Origin: Actinomycetota bacterium
Lineage (GTDB): Bacteria; Actinomycetota; Acidimicrobiia; Acidimicrobiales; UBA8592
Assembly: GCA_002712415.1 (NCBI GenBank)
Contig: PATO01000006.1
Coordinates: forward strand, 15,572-29,628
Reading direction: 5' to 3'
DNA length: 14,057 nt
The notes beneath the pieces were generated by a model, which was given only the letters and a program-made list of their open reading frames with translations, made no database searches and was not told where the DNA came from. Shown one piece after another: positions 1 to 6,798 of this stretch; the stretch's first letter is position 1, and each line of letters starts with the position of its first letter. Position numbers and translations under genes: made by a program.

Positions 1-1227
1 TTCAGTATCACCAATTCCTGCCAAAATATCATTAATAATCCCCATTGGATCTTCAGATCTAGGATTATCTGAAGTCAAGTACACATTCGTCGCGTGAGTC
101 GCTGAAATCATTCCCATTTGGGCTCTCTTCGTTCTATCACGATCTCCACCGCAGCCAAACACTACATGTGTTCTTGCGTCTACTAGGAGTTCATTTATGG
201 ATAATAAAATTCTCTCCAACCCATCTGGGGTATGGCAGTAGTCAACGATTATGTACGGTTCACCCTCACTATGCTCTAGGAGTTCAAACCTCCCTAGAGT
301 TCCTTTTGTACTTTCAAGACCTTTTGCGATTACCTCTCTACTAAACCCGAGCGCTTCTGCAGTCACCGCTGCCGCTAGAGCATTCTCAAGATTAAATTCT
401 CCAGGAAGTTTCAAATGAATAATTTGCCCTTTCCAACGAAAGGTAGTTTTAACAATAGTTTGTTCAATGATTTCAATATCATTTAATGAAAAGCTCACTT
501 GAGGGATTTCGATGTCTTTCATCAGCCTCTTGCCAAACTCATTATCGGCATTTATGACGGCCAATTTTGAGTGAGTTGGTGTAAACAGCAAAGATTTAGC
601 TCTGTAGTAACTTTCCATATCGCCGTGGTAGTCAAGATGGTCAAGGCTTAGATTGGTAAAAATCGCGACATCATAAGCCATCCCAGAGATCCGGTGTTGA
701 AGCAAAGCATGCGAACTTACTTCCATTGCCAAAAACGATGCCCCAGCTACGACAGAGTCTCTGATTTGTCGCTGCAAGTCGGGAGCTTCTGGTGTTGTCA
801 ATTGGCCCGTTGACGTTCCTATTGTTTTTGATTGCTTTCCTGCTGCCTCAGCTATTGCTGAGAGGATATTGACTGTAGTTGTCTTACCATTTGTACCTGT
901 CACACCTACCGTTGTTATTTCTCGTGATGGAAAGTCATAAAATATTTCAGCTATTTCACTCATCATTTTTCTGCTGTTGGAAGAAATAACTTGCGGAAAA
1001 TCAATATCAATTACCCTTTCCACAACCAGCGCACTTGCACCGCCTTTGATTGCGTCATAAACAAAATCATGACTATCGTTCTTTTCACCTTGGAAACAGA
1101 AAAAAAGGTCCCCGATGGTAATTAAGCGCGAGTCATAGCTTAATCCATGCACTTCAACATCATTGATTACCCCTAGTCTTTCGAAATCCGAGTTCTGGAC
1201 GTTTTCTAGAATCTCGCCGAGTTTCAT
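1..1227 (-). CDS. murE: UDP-N-acetylmuramoyl-tripeptide synthetase MurE, 3' end cut by window edge
   Basis: MurE is the cytoplasmic ATP-dependent ligase that adds the third amino acid to UDP-MurNAc-L-Ala-D-Glu in peptidoglycan precursor synthesis. I translated this frame by hand: 409 codons are present, and about 80 C-terminal residues of a normal 480-500 aa MurE lie beyond the window. It shows the Mur-ligase ATP-binding loop GVTGTNGKTTT around residues 108-118 (lysine K115), then EVSSHAL, the TNLSLDHLDYHG stretch and AKSLLF, whose lysine is the one carbamylated in the family. DNPRSEDP begins at residue 387. DNPR is the meso-diaminopimelate specificity motif, so a meso-DAP peptidoglycan is inferred. 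The ATG overlaps the ftsI stop as ATGA, and AAGGTGGAG sits 7 nt upstream as a good ribosome binding site, so it is co-translated with ftsI. Confidence 0.96.
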   Translation of the reverse strand, partial: MKLGEILENVQNSDFERLGVINDVEVHGLSYDSRLITIGDLFFCFQGEKNDSHDFVYDAIKGGASALVVERVIDIDFPQVISSNSRKMMSEIAEIFYDFPSREITTVGVTGTNGKTTTVNILSAIAEAAGKQSKTIGTSTGQLTTPEAPDLQRQIRDSVVAGASFLAMEVSSHALLQHRISGMAYDVAIFTNLSLDHLDYHGDMESYYRAKSLLFTPTHSKLAVINADNEFGKRLMKDIEIPQVSFSLNDIEIIEQTIVKTTFRWKGQIIHLKLPGEFNLENALAAAVTAEALGFSREVIAKGLESTKGTLGRFELLEHSEGEPYIIVDYCHTPDGLERILLSINELLVDARTHVVFGCGGDRDRTKRAQMGMISATHATNVYLTSDNPRSEDPMGIINDILAGIGDTE

Positions 1228-3113
1228 TCCAATTCTCCACCTTCTTGAATGATTTGACCATTAAAGGCTTGTTGGCTGTTATCAGATAGTTGAACTTCCT
1301 TAAAGGGAGAAATTTGGTAGTGTCGCAGAGACCAAGCTGCTATTTCCCCAAATAGAGGGGCTGCAACATGACTTGCGTAGAATTGTTCTTCGATCGGAGC
1401 CGGATCATCAATGATAACTACCATTGAGAGTTCTGGTTTTTGGGCCGGGAAAAAACCAGTCACTGTTGATGTATAGTGACGCTGGCCGTTTTTATCTAAA
1501 TATGGATCGCGTTGACCGTTGGGCATTTCATAGCTATCTTCAGGTGCAAAGTATTTCCATGATGTCCCTGTTTTTGCAGCGATTTTATACCCGTTTACGG
1601 AAGCCTTTTCTCCCGTCCCATTCTCCACAACTGAGGTGAGTAGGTCTGCGACCTGATGAGCAGTAGAAGCAGCTATAACTTCTCTTGATGGAGTGCTAGC
1701 AAGGCGCTCCATATTTCCGCTTGGATCGACAATATGGCTTACAAGTCGTGGAGCCACGAATATCCCATCGTTTGCTATTGCAGAATAGGCGCTTACTAGC
1801 TGGATAGGAGTTACCGATATCCCATGCCCTAAAGCAATAGTGTTCAAATTTGATGGGTCCCATTTATTTAGATCATGGAGGATTCCTTGCGATTCGTAAG
1901 GGAACTCAAGCCCTGATGCCTGACCGAAGCCAAACTTCCTGAGGTAGTCGTATAGCTTTTGTTGGCCTAATTCTTGCGCCCAAACTATCGTTCCTGTATT
2001 CGAAGAGTGCGTAAGTATCCCCTCTATGCTCATTTCTTGAGTTTCGTATTCGTATTCATCGCGCCAGATCTCTGTTTCCGTTTTGCCTTCATTGTTCTCC
2101 CATTCAAGTATCACTGTGTCTGGGATATCTCGTTTACTGGTTCCTACTCCAAGCCCTTCATTTATGACACTTGCGAAAGTCATCGCCTTTAGCACTGATG
2201 CAGGTTCATAGCTAAATGTCACTGCTCGGTTATGTGATGTGGAGACGATTTCGCCTGTCTCAGTTGTGACCATAGATGCCATTGCCAGGATCTCTCCTGT
2301 GGATGGCTTTTGTATGATTACAATCCCGCCTTTCGCTTGGGCTTCTTGAATCGTTTTTGATAACTCAAGCTCAATTTGGGACTGTAAAGCCCTGTCTATA
2401 GTCAAAATAAGATCAGAGCCGTGAACAGCTTTTCGAATGGTTTCTGCTTCTGTTGGGATTGTGCTTCCATCAGCGCTTAACTCAACTCGTTGGATCCCGA
2501 CTACCCCTTTGAGTTCTTGCTCATACTGTAATTCCAAGCCTGAGCTTCCGAGATTATCGACTGTCACCCCTCCAAGAACTCCTCTGGCAAGTTGCTTTCC
2601 AGCCACGTGAAACCGTCGAGGTTCATAATCTACGTAAACCCCTCCTAAGTTTAAATTGAGTATCTCTTCAGCAGATTCAAGACTTGCTTGTCTGACTATG
2701 TACTCAAAACGGGTAGGCGAATTGAATTTTGTAAGTATCGTCTTTGCTTCTTGCATTTCGTCAACGCCCGGCAAATCAAGATAATTTGCTAATATTTGTG
2801 ATTTCTCTACTCCATTATCTGTGAGCTGGGGATCAATATAGATGTAAGGTTGTGGAAATGAAATAGCTAGCTCATAGCCATTTCGGTCTAGAATAGAACC
2901 ACGTTCTCCTTTCACTTCGCGTTCAATTACTCTTTGGTTTATTCCTCTCTCCTCGTATTTGGTGTTGTTTAATATTGAGAGATCAATTAAACGCCAACTA
3001 ATAAAGAGAGTACAGAATCCCAATATGACTAGAAGGAAATGCCGCCTTTTATCTTCGGAGTAAACTGTAGTTTGCGTCACTGCCCCTGCCTTTGCGAGCT
3101 GATTTGGCTCCAT
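1224..3113 (-). CDS. ftsI: Septal peptidoglycan transpeptidase FtsI (class B PBP, PBP3/PbpB-like)
   Basis: This is the membrane-anchored D,D-transpeptidase that crosslinks septal peptidoglycan together with FtsW. Numbering is from an upstream GTG at 3119. It has a short cytoplasmic tail, one membrane helix at about 27-50, a class B PBP dimerisation region (ERGSILDRNG at 72-81) and a transpeptidase domain. The active-site motifs are complete: SVLK with nucleophile S308 and K311, SSN at 372-374, and KTGT at 516-519. The loop between KTGT and TGFFPA is about 15 residues longer than usual and carries NGQR twice. I chose the ATG at 3113 because AAGGGTGG lies just upstream of it, whereas the GTG at 3119 would sit inside that ribosome binding site. 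The start lies inside the end of ftsL (37-nt overlap) and the stop overlaps murE, which indicates tight translational coupling. Confidence 0.96.
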   Translation of the reverse strand: MEPNQLAKAGAVTQTTVYSEDKRRHFLLVILGFCTLFISWRLIDLSILNNTKYEERGINQRVIEREVKGERGSILDRNGYELAISFPQPYIYIDPQLTDNGVEKSQILANYLDLPGVDEMQEAKTILTKFNSPTRFEYIVRQASLESAEEILNLNLGGVYVDYEPRRFHVAGKQLARGVLGGVTVDNLGSSGLELQYEQELKGVVGIQRVELSADGSTIPTEAETIRKAVHGSDLILTIDRALQSQIELELSKTIQEAQAKGGIVIIQKPSTGEILAMASMVTTETGEIVSTSHNRAVTFSYEPASVLKAMTFASVINEGLGVGTSKRDIPDTVILEWENNEGKTETEIWRDEYEYETQEMSIEGILTHSSNTGTIVWAQELGQQKLYDYLRKFGFGQASGLEFPYESQGILHDLNKWDPSNLNTIALGHGISVTPIQLVSAYSAIANDGIFVAPRLVSHIVDPSGNMERLASTPSREVIAASTAHQVADLLTSVVENGTGEKASVNGYKIAAKTGTSWKYFAPEDSYEMPNGQRDPYLDKNGQRHYTSTVTGFFPAQKPELSMVVIIDDPAPIEEQFYASHVAAPLFGEIAAWSLRHYQISPFKEVQLSDNSQQAFNGQIIQEGGELE

Positions 3114-3508
3114 TGCCACCCTTGCAAGCTCTCATTTGACAATGGGTCTAGGTATATTGTTACCTCTGGAATGATCATCCCTAGCCCGTTAACTGTTTCA
3201 AACTCTTCACTTGGTTCCGCAAGCGCAATTCGCATTATTCTTTTAGTTGACTCCAGTTGTGCTATGTCAAACATCAGTGACCTGTTGTCAGAATCTAATT
3301 CTGTTATTGACTTAGAGAGGGCATCAATTTGGGTCTGACGCTGAACGATCATTGCGCTGAGAAGCATTCTGCTGAAAAACCCGATTGAAATGAGGAGAAT
3401 AAGAATGATGCCTATAGAGCGAAACCATGATTTAGAGTTGTTTACTAACTCGAGTTTAGGTTTTCCCACCTCAATTGGCCTCTTATCAGTTAACGGGAAG
3501 ACTGCCAT
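3077..3508 (-). CDS. ftsL: FtsL-like septum formation protein
   Basis: A 143-residue bitopic membrane protein in the ftsL position between rsmH and ftsI. It has a basic cytoplasmic N-terminus, one hydrophobic helix at about 31-51, and then a charged heptad-like stretch at about 55-90 that should form a coiled coil. This is the FtsL/DivIC plan, and in other bacteria such proteins join FtsB and FtsQ to activate FtsWI at the septum. FtsL sequences diverge strongly, so the call rests on topology and position more than on motifs. The ATG overlaps the rsmH stop by one base (TAATG), so reinitiation after rsmH is likely. No strong Shine-Dalgarno is visible. The C-terminal 12 codons overlap ftsI in another frame. 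Confidence 0.85.
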   Translation of the reverse strand: MAVFPLTDKRPIEVGKPKLELVNNSKSWFRSIGIILILLISIGFFSRMLLSAMIVQRQTQIDALSKSITELDSDNRSLMFDIAQLESTKRIMRIALAEPSEEFETVNGLGMIIPEVTIYLDPLSNESLQGWQWSQISSQRQGQ

Positions 3509-4533
3509 TACAGCTCACTAACCTTTTCAAATTTTCGTAGAAGCGCTGAGGAAGCTCTAGGGTTTCTTGAGATCTCGTCACTGGATGCTCTTTGAGCTTT
3601 TCGTGCTAGTAATAGTATTTCTTTCTCATGCCGAACTTCAGGAAGATATTTTGAGTTACTGGTATCAAGACCAGCTAGTTCCCTGAGTACTCGTTTGACG
3701 ATCCTATCTTCACCGGAGTGGTATGAGAGCACTACGCCACGACCACCGACCTTGAGCATTTGTATTGATTCTCGGATAGACGATTCCAATATCTCTATCT
3801 CGCAATTTACGGCGATACGTAAAGCCTGAAAGGATCTTCTCGCTGGATGCCCCGAGGAACGCCTAGAGCGAGCTGGCATTGCATCACTGATTATATTTGC
3901 TAATTCTTTTGTGCTCGCAATAGGACGCATGGAAACAATTGCTTTAGCTATACGTTTTGAGTACCTTTCGTCACCATAGTTATAGAGCAATGATGCCAGT
4001 TCTTGTTCACTTGAGTCATTTACATATTTTCCAGCAGTAATTTGTGACTCGGGATTCATTCGCATATCGAGAGGGCCGTCATTTCTGAACGAAAACCCTC
4101 TGTGTGGATTGTCTAGTTGGTATGAGGAAACTCCCAAATCAAACAAGAAACCTGATAATTTCTGCTTACCGATGTGTTTAGTAACAACTGAAAGATCATC
4201 GAATCTACCGTGAATGAGGGATATTCTATTCTCAAACCCCGCTAATTTGGACTTCGCGGCTGCCAATGCCTCTGGATCTTGATCAATTCCAATTACGTTC
4301 AGGTCAACTCTTGACTTTAAGATTTCGTAGCTATGTCCGCCACCACCAATTGTTGCATCAAGGATCGGGCCAGAGGGAACAGTAGATAATGTCTCGGTTA
4401 CGACCTCAGCCATAACTGGGATATGAGCAAAAGCGGGTGGCAGAAAACGGGTGATCCGGCGACCAGAAAGACCGGTCGCCGGATCCAGGGGAGACCCGTT
4501 GGTGGTTGGACTTGTATGTTTTGCTTCATTCAT
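3508..4533 (-). CDS. rsmH: 16S rRNA (cytosine(1402)-N(4))-methyltransferase RsmH (MraW)
   Basis: SAM-dependent methyltransferase that modifies C1402 in the decoding centre of 16S rRNA and is typically the second dcw gene. Family motifs are clear: HIPVMAEV near the N-terminus, the SAM loop DATIGGGGHS, DLGVSSYQLD followed by RGFSFRNDGPLDMRM, FQALRIAVN, and LSYHSGEDRIVK near the C-terminus. The start is uncertain. The frame is open to a TTG at 4572 (354 aa), but the first ATG is at 4533 (341 aa) and I use that one. Neither has a good Shine-Dalgarno. In either case about 36-49 residues of low-complexity sequence precede the conserved HIPVM block, and part of that extension is encoded by a perfect GC-rich palindrome. 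The stop overlaps ftsL as TAATG. Confidence 0.95.
   Translation of the reverse strand: MNEAKHTSPTTNGSPLDPATGLSGRRITRFLPPAFAHIPVMAEVVTETLSTVPSGPILDATIGGGGHSYEILKSRVDLNVIGIDQDPEALAAAKSKLAGFENRISLIHGRFDDLSVVTKHIGKQKLSGFLFDLGVSSYQLDNPHRGFSFRNDGPLDMRMNPESQITAGKYVNDSSEQELASLLYNYGDERYSKRIAKAIVSMRPIASTKELANIISDAMPARSRRSSGHPARRSFQALRIAVNCEIEILESSIRESIQMLKVGGRGVVLSYHSGEDRIVKRVLRELAGLDTSNSKYLPEVRHEKEILLLARKAQRASSDEISRNPRASSALLRKFEKVSEL
4446..4500 (-). repeat. GC-rich bipartite palindrome inside the N-terminal extension of rsmH
   Basis: Seen directly: a perfect 12-bp inverted repeat, GATCCGGCGACC at 4453-4464 against GGTCGCCGGATC at 4474-4485, with a 9-nt loop. It is enclosed by a second perfect 7-bp repeat, AACGGGT at 4446-4452 against ACCCGTT at 4494-4500, with an 8-nt bulge on one side. 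Together that is 19 paired positions. It lies in frame within rsmH, before the conserved domain, and is much richer in G and C than its surroundings. In the mRNA it is followed by GTTTTC, a short U run, so an attenuator is possible. An inserted palindromic element is the other reading. Confidence 0.8.
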
Positions 4534-4542
4534 AATTTTTTG

Positions 4543-4672
4543 TTCATCGCTTTTCGGCAGTCTCTCGGACAATAGGCGTGCGTCGGGATTTCTCCCCGAT
4601 CGAACTAGATAGCAAGCGGGCGGAGTAGAGGCTCGTATCTCATCACCCGAAAGACTGCCCAGAAGCGATAAA
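4543..4672 (-). promoter_or_regulatory. Structured RNA leader of rsmH with a long-range closing helix
   Basis: Seen directly: two arms about 90 nt apart pair almost completely in the mRNA sense. Positions 4556-4568 pair with 4647-4659 (13 pairs, one G-U). After a 3x3 internal loop, 4543-4552 pair with 4663-4672 (10 pairs, one G-U). The 78-nt interior can form two more stems: 4608-4617 with 4631-4639 (9 pairs, one G-U, one bulged base) and TCGGG/CCCGA at 4583-4587 with 4595-4599. The result is a three-way junction. The 3' arm ends about 10 nt before the rsmH ATG at 4533, so the helix would occupy the ribosome entry region. A comparative 'mraW RNA motif' has been described upstream of mraW in actinobacteria; I cannot test whether this is a member. 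Confidence 0.6.
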
Positions 4673-4680
4673 TTTATCCC

Positions 4681-4719
4681 TTAGTTATCACCTTTCACCT
4701 TCTTCCTTCTTCCTTTCAT
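4681..4719 (-). CDS. Putative 12-residue basic leader peptide upstream of rsmH
   Basis: A short frame reads MKGRRKKVKGDN and then TAA. It begins 18 nt after the mraZ stop and ends 8 nt before the 5' arm of the rsmH leader helix. Its coding sequence is nearly all purine on the mRNA strand, with two copies of GGAAGAA. AAGGA lies about 13 nt before the ATG and AGAG lies 4 nt before it, so initiation is possible but not convincing. If translated, a ribosome on it could change how the downstream RNA folds. The alternative is that the purine-rich tract is simply a Shine-Dalgarno-like or unstructured spacer and is not translated. Confidence 0.25.
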   Translation of the reverse strand: MKGRRKKVKGDN

Positions 4720-4737
4720 GTATCTCTTGCTTCCTTT

Positions 4738-5154
4738 TCATAGCCAAACACTTTCTGTTAATTCGCTTTCAGGCTCTCCCTCAACACGATTCCATTCGTT
4801 CGGAATCCATATCTCAAGCCTGTTAATAACACCGATGAGAACTGCTTCTCGCTCAAGCCCTATTTCATCTCGCAGTTTTGTTGGGATAGCTATTCGCCCT
4901 TGAGTGTCAGTTTTAACTTCTGATATGCTTGCGGACCATCTTCGTTGAGCATCTGCAGTCACCTTTTTGCCTTGAACTTGTTCGATTAAGCGTTCCGCAA
5001 CTTTTTCAATCTCTTCAGCCGAGTAAACCATAAGGCATGGAGCTTCTAATGATTTAGCAATGAATGCTGCATCTTGCAGGTGGCGACGAAAGTTAGGAGG
5101 TAATACAAGCCTGCCTTTTTCATCAAGTAATCGCTCGTGCTCGCCTGTAAACAT
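4738..5154 (-). CDS. mraZ: Transcriptional regulator MraZ
   Basis: First gene of the dcw cluster. In E. coli MraZ is a DNA-binding protein that represses its own operon by binding repeated GGG-type boxes. The protein has 138 residues, close to the family's usual 140-150. It contains the two AbrB-like half-domains, each with the MraZ signature: DEKGRLVLPPNFR at 11-23 and DTQGRIAIPTKLR at 83-95. GGGAAG lies just upstream of the ATG as a weak ribosome binding site. Five candidate operator boxes lie 66-110 bp upstream, which supports autoregulation. The following gene rsmH begins only after a leader of about 200 nt, longer than the near-contact seen in many bacteria. Confidence 0.96.
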   Translation of the reverse strand: MFTGEHERLLDEKGRLVLPPNFRRHLQDAAFIAKSLEAPCLMVYSAEEIEKVAERLIEQVQGKKVTADAQRRWSASISEVKTDTQGRIAIPTKLRDEIGLEREAVLIGVINRLEIWIPNEWNRVEGEPESELTESVWL

Positions 5155-5349
5155 CGTCTTCCCTGGTTATCTGCACTCAACTTTTGCGAAGCAAATGTCA
5201 TATTGCGCTTGGGTATTACTACCCTTTCTCTCCCTATTGCCCCACATTAACCCCTATTGCTCCACTTTTCAACACTTTAAACAAAAAATGGTCAAAACGT
5301 TCTTTTCTTGAGCACAGCTTCATGTTGAAGTTGAACTTAGAGAGCTACG
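5155..5349. other. Intergenic region between the lipoate-ligase-like gene and mraZ
   Basis: 195 bp without a gene. The half next to mraZ carries the MraZ-type box array, a GGGTA/TACCC inverted repeat at 5211-5224 that shares its TACCC with the last box, and the possible -10 at 5197-5202. A TTGACC hexamer on the minus strand at 5290-5295 looks like a -35, but no matching -10 follows at 16-18 bp. No convincing terminator follows the gene ending at 5350. Confidence 0.6.
5220..5264 (-). promoter_or_regulatory. Candidate MraZ operator: five boxes at a 10-bp period
   Basis: Read on the minus strand, five 5-bp boxes each start exactly 10 bp after the last: TGGAG (5260-5264), GGGGT (5250-5254), TGGGG (5240-5244), GGGAG (5230-5234) and GGGTA (5220-5224). 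The spacers are five bases each, and two of them are identical (CAATA). Characterised MraZ operators are direct TGGG-type repeats with one box per helical turn, so the match in spacing and position is strong. A TATGAC hexamer at 5197-5202 could be the -10 element. If so, the nearest box would overlap the -35 region. I see no good -35 hexamer. Confidence 0.75.
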
Positions 5350-6042
5350 CTAAAGCAAAGGCAGAGTCGACAAAAACGCATTCAGTGCGTTCTGTTTTTC
5401 GCACGGTATACCTATTCCAGCGGAACTGATCAATTTATCAAGGTCAGGAATTGGGGAGCTTCTGTACGCAGCTATCATATGCTCTGGTTTCCAATTGATG
5501 ATTAAAGCGCATTGGAATCTAGTACCAAATTTTGAGCGACGCTGAGAGATGCCTAAAATTTTTCTGTTTCCGATAAATAGCTCTCCTGGAGCTCTGCTTA
5601 TAAAGCAAATCAAGTCCGATGCATCTGATCGAGAGAACTTTTGATCAAAGAGAGAGCACTCAATATCTAACTGTTTCAAAGCATCATGCCAGATCTTACC
5701 AATCCACATAGATGCTTTTGAAATGTCGGGATTCCAAAATTTTGATTCTTGAGGAATGAAAATATCTACCCATAGCATATCTTCCGGTGAGACAAGCACT
5801 GCCCCTCCACCACTCTGCCTTACGGTTAAGTTGATGTTTTGCTCTTCAAGGTAACTCAAGTTCAGAAAAGCCCTTCCCCTTTGGCTTTTACCTAATACGA
5901 GGCAGGTATCTTCGGGCTCTATGAGCCAAATTGTCGGCTTTTGCCAATCTTCAAGGTTCGCTTCATGAGCAAGAGCCGTTTCAGAATATTTAGTTTCAAT
6001 TGTCCAACTATCTAATTGATTTTCGGGTCTATGGTCATGCAA
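5350..6042 (-). CDS. Lipoate-protein ligase A / octanoyltransferase-fold protein
   Basis: A 230-residue protein of the BPL/LplA/LipB catalytic fold, which transfers lipoyl, octanoyl or biotinyl groups to a lysine of carrier domains. Visible signatures are CLVLGKSQ at 47-54, RQSGGGAV at 75-82 (the family's RRxGGG substrate loop), and GNRKILGISQRR at 158-169 with the conserved lysine K161. It is much shorter than E. coli LplA (about 338 aa) and has no room for the accessory C-terminal domain. The exact reaction (ligase, LipM-type octanoyltransferase or other) cannot be settled here. The frame has no early ATG. The TTG at 6042, 7 nt after the stop of the upstream small gene, fits coupled translation. 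It lies between a conserved small gene and mraZ, with no obvious link to division. Confidence 0.8.
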   Translation of the reverse strand: MHDHRPENQLDSWTIETKYSETALAHEANLEDWQKPTIWLIEPEDTCLVLGKSQRGRAFLNLSYLEEQNINLTVRQSGGGAVLVSPEDMLWVDIFIPQESKFWNPDISKASMWIGKIWHDALKQLDIECSLFDQKFSRSDASDLICFISRAPGELFIGNRKILGISQRRSKFGTRFQCALIINWKPEHMIAAYRSSPIPDLDKLISSAGIGIPCEKQNALNAFLSTLPLL

Positions 6043-6049
6043 GATGCTT

Positions 6050-6319
6050 TCACTTTCTTGAAGGCCAGTCCCGACACCAATTCAGATAGGTCACCACGTC
6101 TATCGCTAATCGCGAAAAATCTTCGTTTGACCCATATGCAGTGTGGATCCTGAAATCAATGTACGACTTCTCAGGAACAGGCAAAAAAGGAGGCCTTTTG
6201 TACCAATTTGATTTTCGAATACGCCAAATTTGCTTCAAGGCAACAGGCCAGAGCGAGGGTTTCCTTAATACAGCAATGACTACAGACATAACGGTTCGAC
6301 TACTTATGTTTGCTGTCAT
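6050..6319 (-). CDS. Small conserved-looking protein of unknown function
   Basis: 89 residues. A central block is rich in W, R and P: KPSLWPVA at 20-27, NWYKRPPFLPVP at 38-49, and YIDFRIHTAYG at 53-63. It ends in DVVTYLNWCRDW. This pattern resembles a small uncharacterised protein I recall from other actinobacteria (W-R-R-PFLPLPD...Y..FR..T.YG....DVV.YL.WCR), but I cannot name a family or function. There is no signal peptide or membrane helix. The ATG at 6319 has no clear Shine-Dalgarno, and M11 at 6289 is an alternative that keeps the whole conserved block. It sits 36 nt after the DUF3040 gene and 7 nt before the lipoate-ligase-like gene, probably in one transcript. Confidence 0.75.
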   Translation of the reverse strand: MTANISSRTVMSVVIAVLRKPSLWPVALKQIWRIRKSNWYKRPPFLPVPEKSYIDFRIHTAYGSNEDFSRLAIDVVTYLNWCRDWPSRK

Positions 6320-6355
6320 AGTTTTTGTAAGGAAAGGGACACAATTTAGCGATTA

Positions 6356-6739
6356 CTACTGAATTGGGTCATCTGGTCGGAATTTATCCCTCATTTTGCC
6401 TTTTTTATCGGCAATTGAATTTTTTAAATTACCTGAGCGAACATTCATTGACAGTTGGTTCATCCCGGCTCGACCGAGCCTTCTGAGATTCTGCTCGAAT
6501 AGTAAAGCGGCGGCAAGCATCATTGCAAATCCAATGAATGCCAACCAAAAGCTAATAGACAAGGTCAGAACTATAGTTACAAGGCCGATAATAAAACCAA
6601 GCACAGACCATTTGATATTTCGCGCTGAATGAGTATAAACCGTTGTTGTTGCAACTTCTTTTGCTAACGCTGGATCAGTTTCATGTAGCTGCTGTTCTAT
6701 TTGGCTAAGTATTCTTTGTTCATCATCTGATAGTGGCAT
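6356..6739 (-). CDS. DUF3040 family membrane protein
   Basis: 127 residues beginning MPLSDDEQRILSQIEQQL, the characteristic opening of the actinobacterial DUF3040 family. An N-terminal amphipathic cytoplasmic segment is followed by two adjacent membrane helices at about 43-61 and 63-82 and a basic C-terminal tail. The function is unknown. In mycobacteria and relatives a DUF3040 gene also lies just upstream of mraZ, so its position here agrees with that synteny. The gene starts 59 nt after dinB on the same strand. The ATG has only a weak upstream purine stretch. Confidence 0.88.
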   Translation of the reverse strand: MPLSDDEQRILSQIEQQLHETDPALAKEVATTTVYTHSARNIKWSVLGFIIGLVTIVLTLSISFWLAFIGFAMMLAAALLFEQNLRRLGRAGMNQLSMNVRSGNLKNSIADKKGKMRDKFRPDDPIQ

Positions 6740-6798
6740 ACTTATATCATCTCATAAAGACCGGCATTCAACAACGCATCAAAGCTGAGTTTTTATTT

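Noticed and set aside
1424..2192. Plus-strand open frames inside ftsI
   Set aside because: They overlap well-supported ftsI coding sequence on the other strand and show no family features.
5319..5332. CTTCA/TGAAG hairpin after the lipoate-ligase-like gene
   Set aside because: Five-bp stem with a three-base loop and no T run; too weak to call a terminator.
5376..5392. Hairpin AACGCA-N5-TGCGTT followed by TTT near the end of the lipoate-ligase-like gene, resembling a terminator
   Set aside because: The stem is only 6 bp, it lies within the coding region about 25 nt before the stop, and the T run is short.
5060..5429. Plus-strand frames of about 80 codons across the mraZ upstream region
   Set aside because: They overlap mraZ, its operator array and the end of the lipoate-ligase-like gene, and their composition looks like translated regulatory DNA.
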